IMG/VR virus record: IMGVR_UViG_3300046804_003091
Location: 1 to 39,964 of that record
DNA length: 39,964 bases
Reading direction: 5' to 3' (one strand)
Origin: a virus
Shown: one piece after another, positions 33,749-39,766 of the stretch
How positions within the stretch are numbered: position 1 is the first letter of the stretch
How the letters are laid out: each line of letters opens with the position of its first letter
Program-made: the position numbers and the translations under genes
The notes under the pieces: model-generated
The model's input: only the letters and a program-made list of their open reading frames with translations
Told to the model about the DNA's origin: nothing
Database searches by the model: none

Positions 33749-35290
33749 ATGGCTAAGAATAAGTACGTCACATCAGGTTCTAATATACAAGAGCTGATCA
33801 CTGCTGTACAGCAATCCAACAAGATCCTAGAAGAGACTCAACAAGATAACCTCGTTGAGAGCTATGCTATGCAGAATATCAATAATGTGATAGTTGATAT
33901 CCATGATTCCATAGTTGCTATTGAGAAGATCATCACTGGTCAACACATGAAAGATCTTGAGTCTGCTCGTGAACAGAACAAGTACAATGAAGACTTGCTC
34001 GAAGCCATCAGAGGTTTGAAACCAAAGGCACCTGAGAAGAAGGAAAAAGATGGAGATTTTTCATGGCTCGGTCTAGCAGGTTCATTGATTGCTGGCTTAG
34101 TCATGGGTGGAATGGCATTCGTTAAGAACTATGTACAAGGTTTTATGAGGTTCTGGGGAAAAGTAGCTAAGTCACTCAAGTTAGACGTCTTAGTCACGAA
34201 GATCTTCACGACCATGGAAGAAGGTTGGATGTTCATCAAGAACTTAGTCGGAGAAGGGTTTGCAAAAGCCTGGAACTGGATTAAAGGTTTCTTTGGTGAG
34301 AACAAGCTTATCGCTACTATCTCTGAATTCTTTGGTAAGGTAGTAAAAGGTCTAAAGGCGTTCTTTAACTGGGAAGAGTTATTACCAGAGTTTAAGATCC
34401 TATGGCAATCTATCAAGGATATCTTCGCAATGATATCTAAGCCGATCACCAAGTTATTCTCAGGTGGTGGCGGGTTCTTCAGTGATATCTTAAAATCCCT
34501 CGAGTTCTTCTCCCCGATCACCAAGTTCTTCAAAGCATTTGGTTCTATCCTTGGTAAGATAGCATACCCATTACAGATCATCATGTCAATATGGGATACT
34601 GTGAAGGGTGCACTCGATGGCTGGGACAAGACAGAGGGTGACTTCATCGCTAAGTTCTTTGGTGCCATGAAAGGTGCTCTAACCGGACTATTGAATGGCT
34701 TGATCGGTGGCTTACTAGACTTGTTGAAGGACGGTCTATCCTGGATCCTCGAGGCACTTGGCTTTGATAAGGCTGCTAAGATCCTTGATAGCTTCTCATT
34801 CTCTGACCTAATCACAAAGGTAGTCGGTGGTTTCTATGACATGGTTGAGGGGTTAGTACGATGGGTGATCGACCTATTTAAAAACCCAGGCAAAGCGATG
34901 GACTCATTGGGCGAGGCAGTGGGAAAACTTGGTGATATGGCTAAGAACCTCTTGAAAGGTATCCTTAAGTCAGCGCTTCCAAACCCACAAGGAAGCCTAG
35001 CTGAGAAGATCGCATCTAAGGCAATCCCAGATTCTGTGTATGAATTTGCTGGCCTCGATCCTAAGACAGGCACAGCCCTCGCGGCCGCCACGGTAGAGAA
35101 TACTGCTGAGAAGGGCACACAGATGGTAAACCAAGCTGTAGCTGCTGGACAACAAGCGGTCCAAGGTGTGGTCAATGCTGGTCAGACGATCATCAATAAT
35201 GGTAACACTGCACTCATCTCTGCTAAGTCTAAAGTACAAGACATGGAAGACATGTTTGCACGAGGATGGCAGAACGCCTTCGGCCACTAA
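33749..35290 (+). CDS. 29: Tail length tape measure protein (gp29-like)
   Basis: A 513-residue protein with an N-terminal helical part (IQELITAVQQSNKILEETQQ), then repeated hydrophobic and amphipathic segments (WLGLAGSLIAGLVMGGMAF, GALTGLLNGLIGGLLDLL) and an Ala/Gln-rich C-terminal helix. This is the pattern of tape measure proteins, which fix tail length and are pushed into the host membrane. T4 gp29 is 590 aa. It follows the gp26 chaperone with its predicted frameshift, the classic order. Codon usage is visibly higher in G+C than the upstream tail genes. It ends before a strong terminator. Confidence 0.88.
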   Translation: MAKNKYVTSGSNIQELITAVQQSNKILEETQQDNLVESYAMQNINNVIVDIHDSIVAIEKIITGQHMKDLESAREQNKYNEDLLEAIRGLKPKAPEKKEKDGDFSWLGLAGSLIAGLVMGGMAFVKNYVQGFMRFWGKVAKSLKLDVLVTKIFTTMEEGWMFIKNLVGEGFAKAWNWIKGFFGENKLIATISEFFGKVVKGLKAFFNWEELLPEFKILWQSIKDIFAMISKPITKLFSGGGGFFSDILKSLEFFSPITKFFKAFGSILGKIAYPLQIIMSIWDTVKGALDGWDKTEGDFIAKFFGAMKGALTGLLNGLIGGLLDLLKDGLSWILEALGFDKAAKILDSFSFSDLITKVVGGFYDMVEGLVRWVIDLFKNPGKAMDSLGEAVGKLGDMAKNLLKGILKSALPNPQGSLAEKIASKAIPDSVYEFAGLDPKTGTALAAATVENTAEKGTQMVNQAVAAGQQAVQGVVNAGQTIINNGNTALISAKSKVQDMEDMFARGWQNAFGH

Positions 35291-35312
35291 TAATATTAGG
35301 CATAAGAAGATC

Positions 35313-35337
35313 GGGGAGCTTTCGCTCCCCTTTTTTT
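35313..35337 (+). terminator. Rho-independent terminator of the plus-strand block
   Basis: GGGGAGC (35313-35319) pairs with GCTCCCC (35324-35330) around the loop TTTC, followed by seven T. It lies 22 bases after the tape measure stop and just before the convergent minus-strand gene, so it closes the plus-strand transcript. Confidence 0.92.
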
Positions 35338-35530
35338 ATACCCCGAATAACATATCACCTATATTATTTGGGAAACTCGCCCCATAGGCCATGATATACT
35401 CGATGTCAGTACCCTCCAGGCCAGAGTTAGCCGCGCCGATATAGTACTTGATACCTTCATACTCTACCTCACACCTAACGATCCCTACGGTACTCCCACC
35501 ACTAAACCATAAAACATCTAAAAATTTCAT
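35336..35530 (-). CDS. Small protein, 64 aa
   Basis: The product begins MKFLDVLWFSGGSTVGIVRC and contains EVEYEGIKYYIGAANSGLEG, a compact alpha/beta pattern, with no membrane span. GGAG precedes the ATG and overlaps the upstream 40-aa gene's end (AAATGA). It ends beside the plus-strand terminator. Function not recognised. Confidence 0.7.
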   Translation of the reverse strand: MKFLDVLWFSGGSTVGIVRCEVEYEGIKYYIGAANSGLEGTDIEYIMAYGASFPNNIGDMLFGV

Positions 35531-35649
35531 TTAAATACGCTCCAATAATCTAATATGATCCATAATGCCAAGAAAGCCAAGATCGGACTATCATTCCAGG
35601 CAAGGATCCCGGGCACCACAAAAACTAACCACTTCAAGTACTTATCCAT
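35527..35649 (-). CDS. 40-aa membrane peptide
   Basis: A gene read directly from the sequence: ATG 35649-35647 to TGA 35529-35527. The product (MDKYLKWLVFVVPGILAWND, then LAFLALWIILDYWSVFK) is largely hydrophobic, one or two short membrane spans with Lys ends. Shine-Dalgarno AAGGAGCG lies ten bases upstream, and the ATGA overlap couples it to the next gene. It could be a small holin/spanin-like or superinfection peptide; this is a guess. Confidence 0.72.
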   Translation of the reverse strand: MDKYLKWLVFVVPGILAWNDSPILAFLALWIILDYWSVFK

Positions 35650-35663
35650 ACGCGCGCTCCTTA

Positions 35664-35846
35664 TTATTTCACCCATCTCCACCCACGTTTTAAATCTTTC
35701 TTAGTCCAACCATTAGCTAATAGATCTTTATTCCATGCTTTATACCAAGAATCAGGGTAGACAAAAGTCCCGCCAGGAAAAGGAGGCACGACTTCCTTCT
35801 TCTTCTCTTTCTTACCCCCAGCCCTAAACATACCACAACTAAACAT
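35664..35846 (-). CDS. Small basic protein, 60 aa
   Basis: The product MFSCGMFRAGGKKEKKKEVV has a Lys-rich N-terminal half, then FPGGTFVYPDSWYKAWNKDL and a basic Trp-rich end (KKDLKRGWRWVK). TAAGGAGCG precedes the ATG with good spacing. A strong sigma70-type promoter lies 62 bases upstream, so this is the first gene of a short early unit. Function not recognised; the charge pattern would fit nucleic-acid or protein binding. Confidence 0.72.
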   Translation of the reverse strand: MFSCGMFRAGGKKEKKKEVVPPFPGGTFVYPDSWYKAWNKDLLANGWTKKDLKRGWRWVK

Positions 35847-35849
35847 AAC

Positions 35850-36301
35850 GACGCTCCTTATATTACCAGGCAGATAGCCGGCTCACGAAATTTTTCCATA
35901 TACATCTATTATACCATAAAAATACTCTGCTGTAAACTGGTTAATACACTGACCAATACTATAATACTGTGGATACTCTGTTAACCATTATCGGCAATAC
36001 TGATGCATCCTGCAGATAATGCGTTACATTATCCTGCTAACAATAGAATACAACAACCTAAGGGGATCAATGTGAAGGTTGTACGGTATCATCTAAGGGA
36101 TAGCAGCACCACCCAGGGGGAATTTTTCTGAGACACAACCTGGGTAAAATTCTGCATGCCCGGGGGATTTTCCAGGACTGAAGGCCTGAAGTCCTTCTAG
36201 GAATTAGGTAACGGATGCATACGGCTGAACCGAAAGGGTAACCAATAGATGGTCTCCTACTAATATGGAACCTTAATAAAGGGTACCTTATAGGGGTACT
36301 G
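35850..36301. other. Gene-poor structured region
   Basis: No convincing gene is seen in these about 450 bases. The left end holds the promoter at 35908-35936. The rest contains several inverted repeats: GCAGATAATG/CATTATCCTGC (36012-36037, one bulge), a partial CCCAGG/CCTGGG pair (about 36113-36143), and the near-palindrome AGGACTGA-AGGCCT-GAAGTCCT (36174-36195). Two G-runs (CCCAGGGGGAA, CCCGGGGGATT) resemble each other. This may be an untranslated leader, a noncoding RNA or a replication or packaging site; the sequence alone does not decide. Confidence 0.45.
35908..35936 (-). promoter_or_regulatory. Early sigma70-type promoter
   Basis: Minus strand TTTACA (35936-35931), 17-base spacer and TATAAT (35913-35908), with GG before the -10. 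Spacing is optimal. It points at the 60-aa, 40-aa and 64-aa genes. The GGTATAAT core matches the promoters at 37820 and 38115. Confidence 0.8.
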
Positions 36302-36502
36302 CTATTCCTTAATCTCTACTATACTGCTTTTCCAACTATAGTCCCACTTGGTCTGATCTACTGGTGGCTGGTACACCTTATGAACCCTGACTGGATGCAT
36401 CCATCTGTATAGATCATGCTGTGCATCTATGAGTGTGACCAACAGGACCAATGTGATACAGATATAGACCGACCAGTGTAGGCGTTGTATGTCCTCATCC
36501 AT
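36302..36502 (-). CDS. Small membrane protein, 66 aa
   Basis: Product MDEDIQRLHWSVYICITLVL has one membrane span (about residues 9-27) followed by a basic and aromatic soluble part (HPVRVHKVYQPPVDQTKWDY). It overlaps the upstream 64-aa gene by eight bases and is the last gene of the ATPase operon. Function not recognised. Confidence 0.7.
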   Translation of the reverse strand: MDEDIQRLHWSVYICITLVLLVTLIDAQHDLYRWMHPVRVHKVYQPPVDQTKWDYSWKSSIVEIKE

Positions 36503-36689
36503 CCTTTAATACCTGTGTGATGACGGCTTCGGTGGTGTTAAGGGTTGCTGCTATGGTAGGGATGGACATACCAACAGAGGCATATAGTCTGATCTGCTGC
36601 ATGAACAGGTCAAACTCGTTCTGCTCCCATAGGGAGATGATCCGCTGTCTGTCTGCAGCTGCATGCTTCTTAGACCTGTATCCGCTCAT
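36495..36689 (-). CDS. Small helix-turn-helix-like protein, 64 aa
   Basis: Product MSGYRSKKHAAADRQRIISL is basic at the N-terminus, and the C-terminal part (GMSIPTIAATLNTTEAVITQ) fits a helix-turn-helix of the 'IA..L..s...V' kind. It overlaps the upstream gene by ATGA. It could be a small transcription regulator or DNA-binding protein; no target is known. Confidence 0.7.
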   Translation of the reverse strand: MSGYRSKKHAAADRQRIISLWEQNEFDLFMQQIRLYASVGMSIPTIAATLNTTEAVITQVLKDG

Positions 36690-36874
36690 AGTGGTGTCCT
36701 GAACATGTGTCTCTGGATATACTTACTGATGTACTCGTGCTGGTCAACCAGGTCGTCCATCTCCAGGTCCTGGTCTAAGTTGTCCCTGATGAAGTCGTCC
36801 ACCAGCTCTTCAATCTGGGATAGCAGCTCGGCTGCTAGCTGTTCGTTTCTTTGCTTTTTAGTTAGTGAGGACAT
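36686..36874 (-). CDS. Small acidic helical protein, 62 aa
   Basis: I use ATG 36874, which lies inside the end of the ATPase gene (17-base overlap). A longer frame to 36976 is unlikely. The product MSSLTKKQRNEQLAAELLSQ has a strongly acidic middle (IEELVDDFIRDNLDQDLEMD), predicted mostly helical. No family recognised. It is in the ATPase operon, so it could be its partner. Confidence 0.68.
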   Translation of the reverse strand: MSSLTKKQRNEQLAAELLSQIEELVDDFIRDNLDQDLEMDDLVDQHEYISKYIQRHMFRTPL

Positions 36875-37784
36875 AAGTAGCCAAATCCTTATAATCATGT
36901 GGGTTAGCAGCGCGGATCTTAGCAACGCTGATGAGTGTACGGAGGCTAATCTCCTTAGCATCGTCCTTAACAGCACGGATCAAGTCGAGTGCATCCTGCT
37001 TGATCTCCATGGTGTACTCAGGCATGAACTCGTCTGAGGCAGCGATGTGTTCCATACGGTCGATCTTCTGGTCATCTGTCATGGACAAGTCGATCATCAT
37101 TGAACGGCTACGGATAGCTTGGTCGATCTTGTCTTGGTCCATGTTAGAGATGAACACAACACGACCTTTGAACTCGAAGCTGCGTGGTAGGTCGTCGTCC
37201 TTACCAAAGGATTCTGCGTTCCAGCTGATGATACGCTTGCCGTAGGAATCCAATGCACCTTTCAACAAGTTCAGGGCCACAGGGTCCTTGAGGATGGAAT
37301 CACAGTCATCGAACACGATCGTCGCGTTCTGGTTCTCAAACAATGTACGGTACAAACCTTTAGGGGTTGAGTAGCCTTTGACAGTGACGTATAAGGTCTT
37401 CATAGGGATGGTGGCGCCCACAGGCAACTTCTGAACCACTTCATTGTAGTCACGGAGACCATGAGCTTGAAGGGTCTTCATCACTGTGTAGGTCTTACCC
37501 AACCCACCCTGACCGGTAATGATAGTCGATGGCTGGACACCGGTGGCGACCATGCCTACGATCTTCTCCACGAAACCAAAACGCTCGTTGATGCCAAACT
37601 TCTCAGAAGGTGCTGCCTTCTGCATGGCTTCGATCTGCTTGAATGTAGCCTTCTGGCCAGTGATTTGTTTGTACATGTATTCGATGTACTGCTGTTTGGT
37701 CGTCGTGAACTTCTGACCGTTGATGGCGCACTTGAACTTACCTTGTGCCTTGTCAAAACTAATCATTACTGTTGCGTTTGTCAT
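36858..37784 (-). CDS. AAA+ ATPase, 308 aa
   Basis: I use ATG 37784, with AAGGA a few bases upstream, because the promoter at 37820 would leave only a few bases before an ATG at 37808. The N-terminal ~70 residues (AINGQKFTTTKQQYIEYMYK) are a small separate module. The ATPase core has Walker A GQGGLGKT (91-98), Walker B TIVFDDCD (155-162), sensor-1 N214 in FISNMD and candidate arginine fingers R225/R227 in AIRSRS. It belongs to the AAA+ class seen in phage and plasmid genomes; a substrate is not evident. Position in the early region suggests a role in replication or host takeover; this is inference. Confidence 0.87.
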   Translation of the reverse strand: MTNATVMISFDKAQGKFKCAINGQKFTTTKQQYIEYMYKQITGQKATFKQIEAMQKAAPSEKFGINERFGFVEKIVGMVATGVQPSTIITGQGGLGKTYTVMKTLQAHGLRDYNEVVQKLPVGATIPMKTLYVTVKGYSTPKGLYRTLFENQNATIVFDDCDSILKDPVALNLLKGALDSYGKRIISWNAESFGKDDDLPRSFEFKGRVVFISNMDQDKIDQAIRSRSMMIDLSMTDDQKIDRMEHIAASDEFMPEYTMEIKQDALDLIRAVKDDAKEISLRTLISVAKIRAANPHDYKDLATYVLTN

Positions 37785-37819
37785 ATATTCCTTAGTCTGT
37801 TTAATCATTTAATGGAACC

Positions 37820-37848
37820 ATTATACCCTATTTTTTCGCTGTTGTACA
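37820..37848 (-). promoter_or_regulatory. Early sigma70-type promoter of the ATPase operon
   Basis: Minus strand TGTACA (37848-37843), 17-base spacer and TATAAT (37825-37820) in the context GGGTATAATGG. The predicted start near 37813 gives a leader of about 29 bases to the ATG at 37784. The ATGTACAA and GGTATAAT cores recur at 38115-38143. Confidence 0.8.
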
Positions 37849-37938
37849 TAGGCCCTGCGAAAAATAATTTGTCCAATAGAATCATAGACTTGCACGGGAG
37901 TGCTTGGATCTGGGCTGATTCCATGATGTAAAATAATC

Positions 37939-38091
37939 TCACTGGGGATCAAGGTCAGATAGGGTAATGAGCTCCTTGGTCACCTCGGGGTGGTTGTGGA
38001 GGAATATGTTGATGTGTTCTAAGGATGAGAAGTGTTCAGTGAAGGTGTGTGGCTGTAGTTCGGATGTCATGTGTAAGGTATAGATTGTCAT
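37939..38091 (-). CDS. Small protein, 50 aa
   Basis: Read directly: ATG 38091-38089, six bases after GGAG, to TGA 37941-37939. The product MTIYTLHMTSELQPHTFTEH is His-rich and acidic, ending VTKELITLSDLDPQ. It has its own promoter, whose start lies about 17 bases upstream of the ATG. Function not recognised. Confidence 0.72.
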   Translation of the reverse strand: MTIYTLHMTSELQPHTFTEHFSSLEHINIFLHNHPEVTKELITLSDLDPQ

Positions 38092-38114
38092 ATAAGTCTC
38101 CATTAAAAGACCCC

Positions 38115-38143
38115 ATTATACCATAACTGCGGACAATTGTACA
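38115..38143 (-). promoter_or_regulatory. Early sigma70-type promoter
   Basis: Minus strand TGTACA (38143-38138), 17-base spacer and TATAAT (38120-38115) in ATGGTATAATGG. It points at the 50-aa gene; the GGAG site and ATG follow with normal spacing. It sits just downstream of the terminator-like hairpin after the PqqA-like gene. Confidence 0.82.
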
Positions 38144-38169
38144 TGCCTAAATTGTATCGAGGATGTAAC

Positions 38170-38193
38170 AAAGGCCTCATTGCGAGGCCCTTT
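38170..38193 (-). terminator. Hairpin after the PqqA-like gene
   Basis: AAAGGCCTC (38170-38178) pairs with GAGGCCCTTT (38184-38193; one bulged base) around ATTGC. On the minus strand this is a stem ending in TTTG, a moderate rho-independent terminator without a long T run. It separates the PqqA-like gene from the downstream promoter at 38115. Confidence 0.6.
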
Positions 38194-38211
38194 GGCTTGG
38201 ATCCGTGGTGA

Positions 38212-38295
38212 TTACTTATTCATCACGTACATAGTTACTTCAAATCCGAATCTCATTTCAGTAGCTTGAGGTGTTGTCCATACTGCTGCGCTCAT
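38212..38295 (-). CDS. pqqA: PqqA-like precursor peptide, 27 aa
   Basis: A gene too short for standard calling: ATG 38295-38293 to TAA 38214-38212, with AAAGGA nine bases before the ATG. The product begins MSAAVWTTPQATEMRF, then GFEVTMYVMNK. It shares with bacterial PqqA the W-x-x-P start, the R-x-G-F/L-E-V-T-x-Y core and a basic end. The key E-x-x-x-Y pair is E19 and Y23. In PQQ synthesis, PqqA is the ribosomal substrate from which PqqE joins the Glu and Tyr side chains, after which PqqF/G, PqqB and PqqC finish the cofactor. No pqqB-E genes are in the window, so it would act as a substrate for host enzymes. It lies alone between a structured region and a terminator-like hairpin. Identity rests on my memory of PqqA sequences. 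Confidence 0.87.
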   Translation of the reverse strand: MSAAVWTTPQATEMRFGFEVTMYVMNK

Positions 38296-38468
38296 GATTT
38301 CATTTCCTTTAGTATTAGGCGATGTTGCCTACAGTAGTTATACAGCGGTGAATAGAATCTCTATAGTGAAAACCATTAATTCGATGTAATCCTGACACTA
38401 TATTCATCAAGGCCCTAATTCTCGCGATCCTCAGTTGCTACCTACGAAGTTCCTATGTTAGGTGAGGA
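38296..38468. other. Leader region of the PqqA-like gene
   Basis: No gene is seen here. The region has an inverted repeat GATCCTCA (38426-38433) and TGAGGATC (38463-38470) enclosing a weaker TACCTA/TAGGTG pair. It begins at the stop of the upstream membrane gene. Promoter-like TATAAC (38342-38337) and TATAGA (38365-38360) have no good -35, so the PqqA-like gene may be read through from the upstream operon or use a weak promoter here. Confidence 0.4.
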
Positions 38469-38470
38469 TC
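38426..38470. repeat. Inverted repeat at the end of the upstream operon
   Basis: Eight-base perfect arms GATCCTCA and TGAGGATC, 29 bases apart, with a nested pair in between. It overlaps the stop of the 84-aa membrane gene. There is no T run, so it may protect an RNA end, act as a processing site or be a DNA-level site. Confidence 0.5.
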
Positions 38471-38723
38471 ATCTTATCTTCTTATTGATTAACCTGATCC
38501 CCGCATAGGTCACGAGGATGGTGGATACTAACTTGAGAATGGTCTCCCATGAGTTGTCTTCGTTGATCTGTACCTTCACCACACCTGCTACCTCGATCGA
38601 TGCATCTGGTGGGGGTGGGAGGGAGAGTGTCTTGACTTGTGTACTCATGTAGTAGTCAACGATGATGTATGTCCCGATGCCTAACATGATCGAGATGAAG
38701 AGGGTGAGGACTAGCTTGCGCAT
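38469..38723 (-). CDS. Membrane protein, 84 aa
   Basis: Product MRKLVLTLFISIMLGIGTYI has an N-terminal membrane span (about 4-25), a Pro-rich periplasm-like stretch (LSLPPPPDASIEVAG) and a second hydrophobic span (ETILKLVSTILVTYAGIRLI) with Lys end. The layout would suit a small inner-membrane protein such as a superinfection or lysis-control factor; no family is recognised. The next upstream gene stops one base before. Confidence 0.7.
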   Translation of the reverse strand: MRKLVLTLFISIMLGIGTYIIVDYYMSTQVKTLSLPPPPDASIEVAGVVKVQINEDNSWETILKLVSTILVTYAGIRLINKKIR

Positions 38724-38724
38724 G

Positions 38725-38916
38725 TTAGAATTCTGTCTTCCTTATGTTCTTTAACCATTCCTGTTGTTCTTCATGTGTGGCGATGGTATCTGTTGGTGGG
38801 AGTTTTGGGCGATGCGCACAGAAGTCGCATTGTGGATCTGTACATGTGGTCTCGAGCCATTGCTTGGTAGTCGTGTCATACCATGCATCATGGGTTGGGT
38901 CGTACTTCACCGTCAT
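38725..38916 (-). CDS. Small protein with Cys motif, 63 aa
   Basis: Product MTVKYDPTHDAWYDTTTKQW has a C-x4-C-x2-C cluster (CTDPQCDFC) with a His shortly after, a possible metal-binding knuckle. The C-terminal half is acidic. It is two bases from the upstream 96-aa gene, within a continuous run of small genes. Function not recognised. Confidence 0.68.
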   Translation of the reverse strand: MTVKYDPTHDAWYDTTTKQWLETTCTDPQCDFCAHRPKLPPTDTIATHEEQQEWLKNIRKTEF

Positions 38917-38917
38917 A

Positions 38918-39208
38918 CTAAATCGAGAGGATCCCGACCATGATCTCTTTATCCTTCGTGGCTTTCTTCACGATATCATTGTAGACCTTATTCATGTCAG
39001 CCGTCATCCCTTGGAGGTGACGCATACACTTATACATCGTGCCATCACGGACATACACTTCCCAATAGTCGTCTCGATCCTCGATCGTGTCAATGATATG
39101 CGATAGTTCCCATGATTGGCTATTGGTAAAGCCTACCAGTGCCTTCCTAAAGGAATTACCATCCTTTGTCCATTCAACGATTACCCATCTGTCTGGTCTT
39201 ATCATCAT
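38918..39208 (-). CDS. Unrecognised protein, 96 aa
   Basis: Product MMIRPDRWVIVEWTKDGNSF, then ALVGFTNSQSWELSHIIDTI, YWEVYVRDGTMYKCMRHLQG, alpha/beta and soluble. The start overlaps the upstream 49-aa gene's stop (ATGATGA), and the second ATG (39205) is equally possible. No family recognised. Confidence 0.7.
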   Translation of the reverse strand: MMIRPDRWVIVEWTKDGNSFRKALVGFTNSQSWELSHIIDTIEDRDDYWEVYVRDGTMYKCMRHLQGMTADMNKVYNDIVKKATKDKEIMVGILSI

Positions 39209-39354
39209 CTTATACGTGCTCTCTGTTCTTTGTAGTATTTCAATAGTTTAACACAATGTGCGAACCTCAATGGTTCATGTTCTGGGTTGGGGAGTTGGTC
39301 ACCGAAGTGCTCGACTAACTCGTTCCAAAACTGTTCTGCCTCTGCATCTGTCAT
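39205..39354 (-). CDS. Small protein, 49 aa
   Basis: Read directly from the sequence: ATG 39354-39352 to TGA 39207-39205. The product MTDAEAEQFWNELVEHFGDQ is helical and charged, with a basic end (KYYKEQRARIR). It overlaps both neighbours by ATGA-type junctions, which supports it as a real gene. Function not recognised. Confidence 0.7.
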   Translation of the reverse strand: MTDAEAEQFWNELVEHFGDQLPNPEHEPLRFAHCVKLLKYYKEQRARIR

Positions 39355-39563
39355 AGCTTATCATCACTCCATTCCCATCCCAATAATTTCTTACTGAAGT
39401 AGATATGGACCCATGATGGCTTCTTTGTCGAGGCAACGAAGAAGTTAGGTGTGATCTTCCAGTGGCCGACATACTTAGGTTGTTCCCAAAATGAAACAGT
39501 AGACACTTCCTCATCATTGATAACTTGTGTCGAGGTGTAGTCGACCTTGATCTCTTCGCTCAT
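39351..39563 (-). CDS. Small protein, 70 aa
   Basis: Product MSEEIKVDYTSTQVINDEEV, then PKYVGHWKITPNFFVAST and SWVHIYFSKKLLGWEWSDD, an acidic and Trp-rich soluble protein. The stop overlaps the ATG of the 49-aa gene (ATGA), and its ATG overlaps the upstream stop. Function not recognised. Confidence 0.7.
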   Translation of the reverse strand: MSEEIKVDYTSTQVINDEEVSTVSFWEQPKYVGHWKITPNFFVASTKKPSWVHIYFSKKLLGWEWSDDKL

Positions 39564-39766
39564 GAGTACTGTCCTCCGTAGGCATGGTTCATCAAATAAT
39601 CGTGGACTTGCATAGCATCGGGTCCATCAAATACTTCTTGTGGTGTCTTACCTTCCCAGTGTTTGTTCGGGGAATCCCACCAATCCTCAACGTGGTTGTG
39701 TCCTACCAAGCTTTCGAGTAAGTAATCACAACGCTCACGGACCTTTTGTTTATTCATTATTACCAT
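39560..39766 (-). CDS. Small protein, 68 aa
   Basis: Product MVIMNKQKVRERCDYLLESL, then VEDWWDSPNKHWEGKTPQEV; the PNKHWEGKTPQEVF block resembles small phage proteins with antitoxin-like 'N.hL.g.tP.e.f' segments that I recall, but function is unknown. AGGAA precedes the first ATG; the second ATG at 39757 is possible. It overlaps the upstream gene by seven bases. Confidence 0.7.
   Translation of the reverse strand: MVIMNKQKVRERCDYLLESLVGHNHVEDWWDSPNKHWEGKTPQEVFDGPDAMQVHDYLMNHAYGGQYS

Noticed and set aside
34129-35287. Antisense frames of 228, 113 and 96 aa opposite the tape measure gene
   Set aside because: Composition is that of a reversed tape measure; no start signals, no promoter, and they run against a clear gene with a good terminator.
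37808-37924. A 39-aa minus-strand frame between the 50-aa gene and the ATPase
   Set aside because: It runs through the strong promoter at 37820-37848 and has no Shine-Dalgarno before its ATG at 37924.
36663-37931. Plus-strand frames (124, 104, 156 aa) opposite the ATPase operon
   Set aside because: Walker and sensor motifs on the minus strand fix the true frame; the plus frames are Ser/Leu-rich shadows.
3303-38295. A direct functional link between the PqqA-like peptide and the radical-SAM cassette
   Set aside because: They are about 28-35 kb apart, belong to different promoter classes, and no PqqD-like leader-binding domain or other pqq gene was seen; the cassette has its own candidate peptide.
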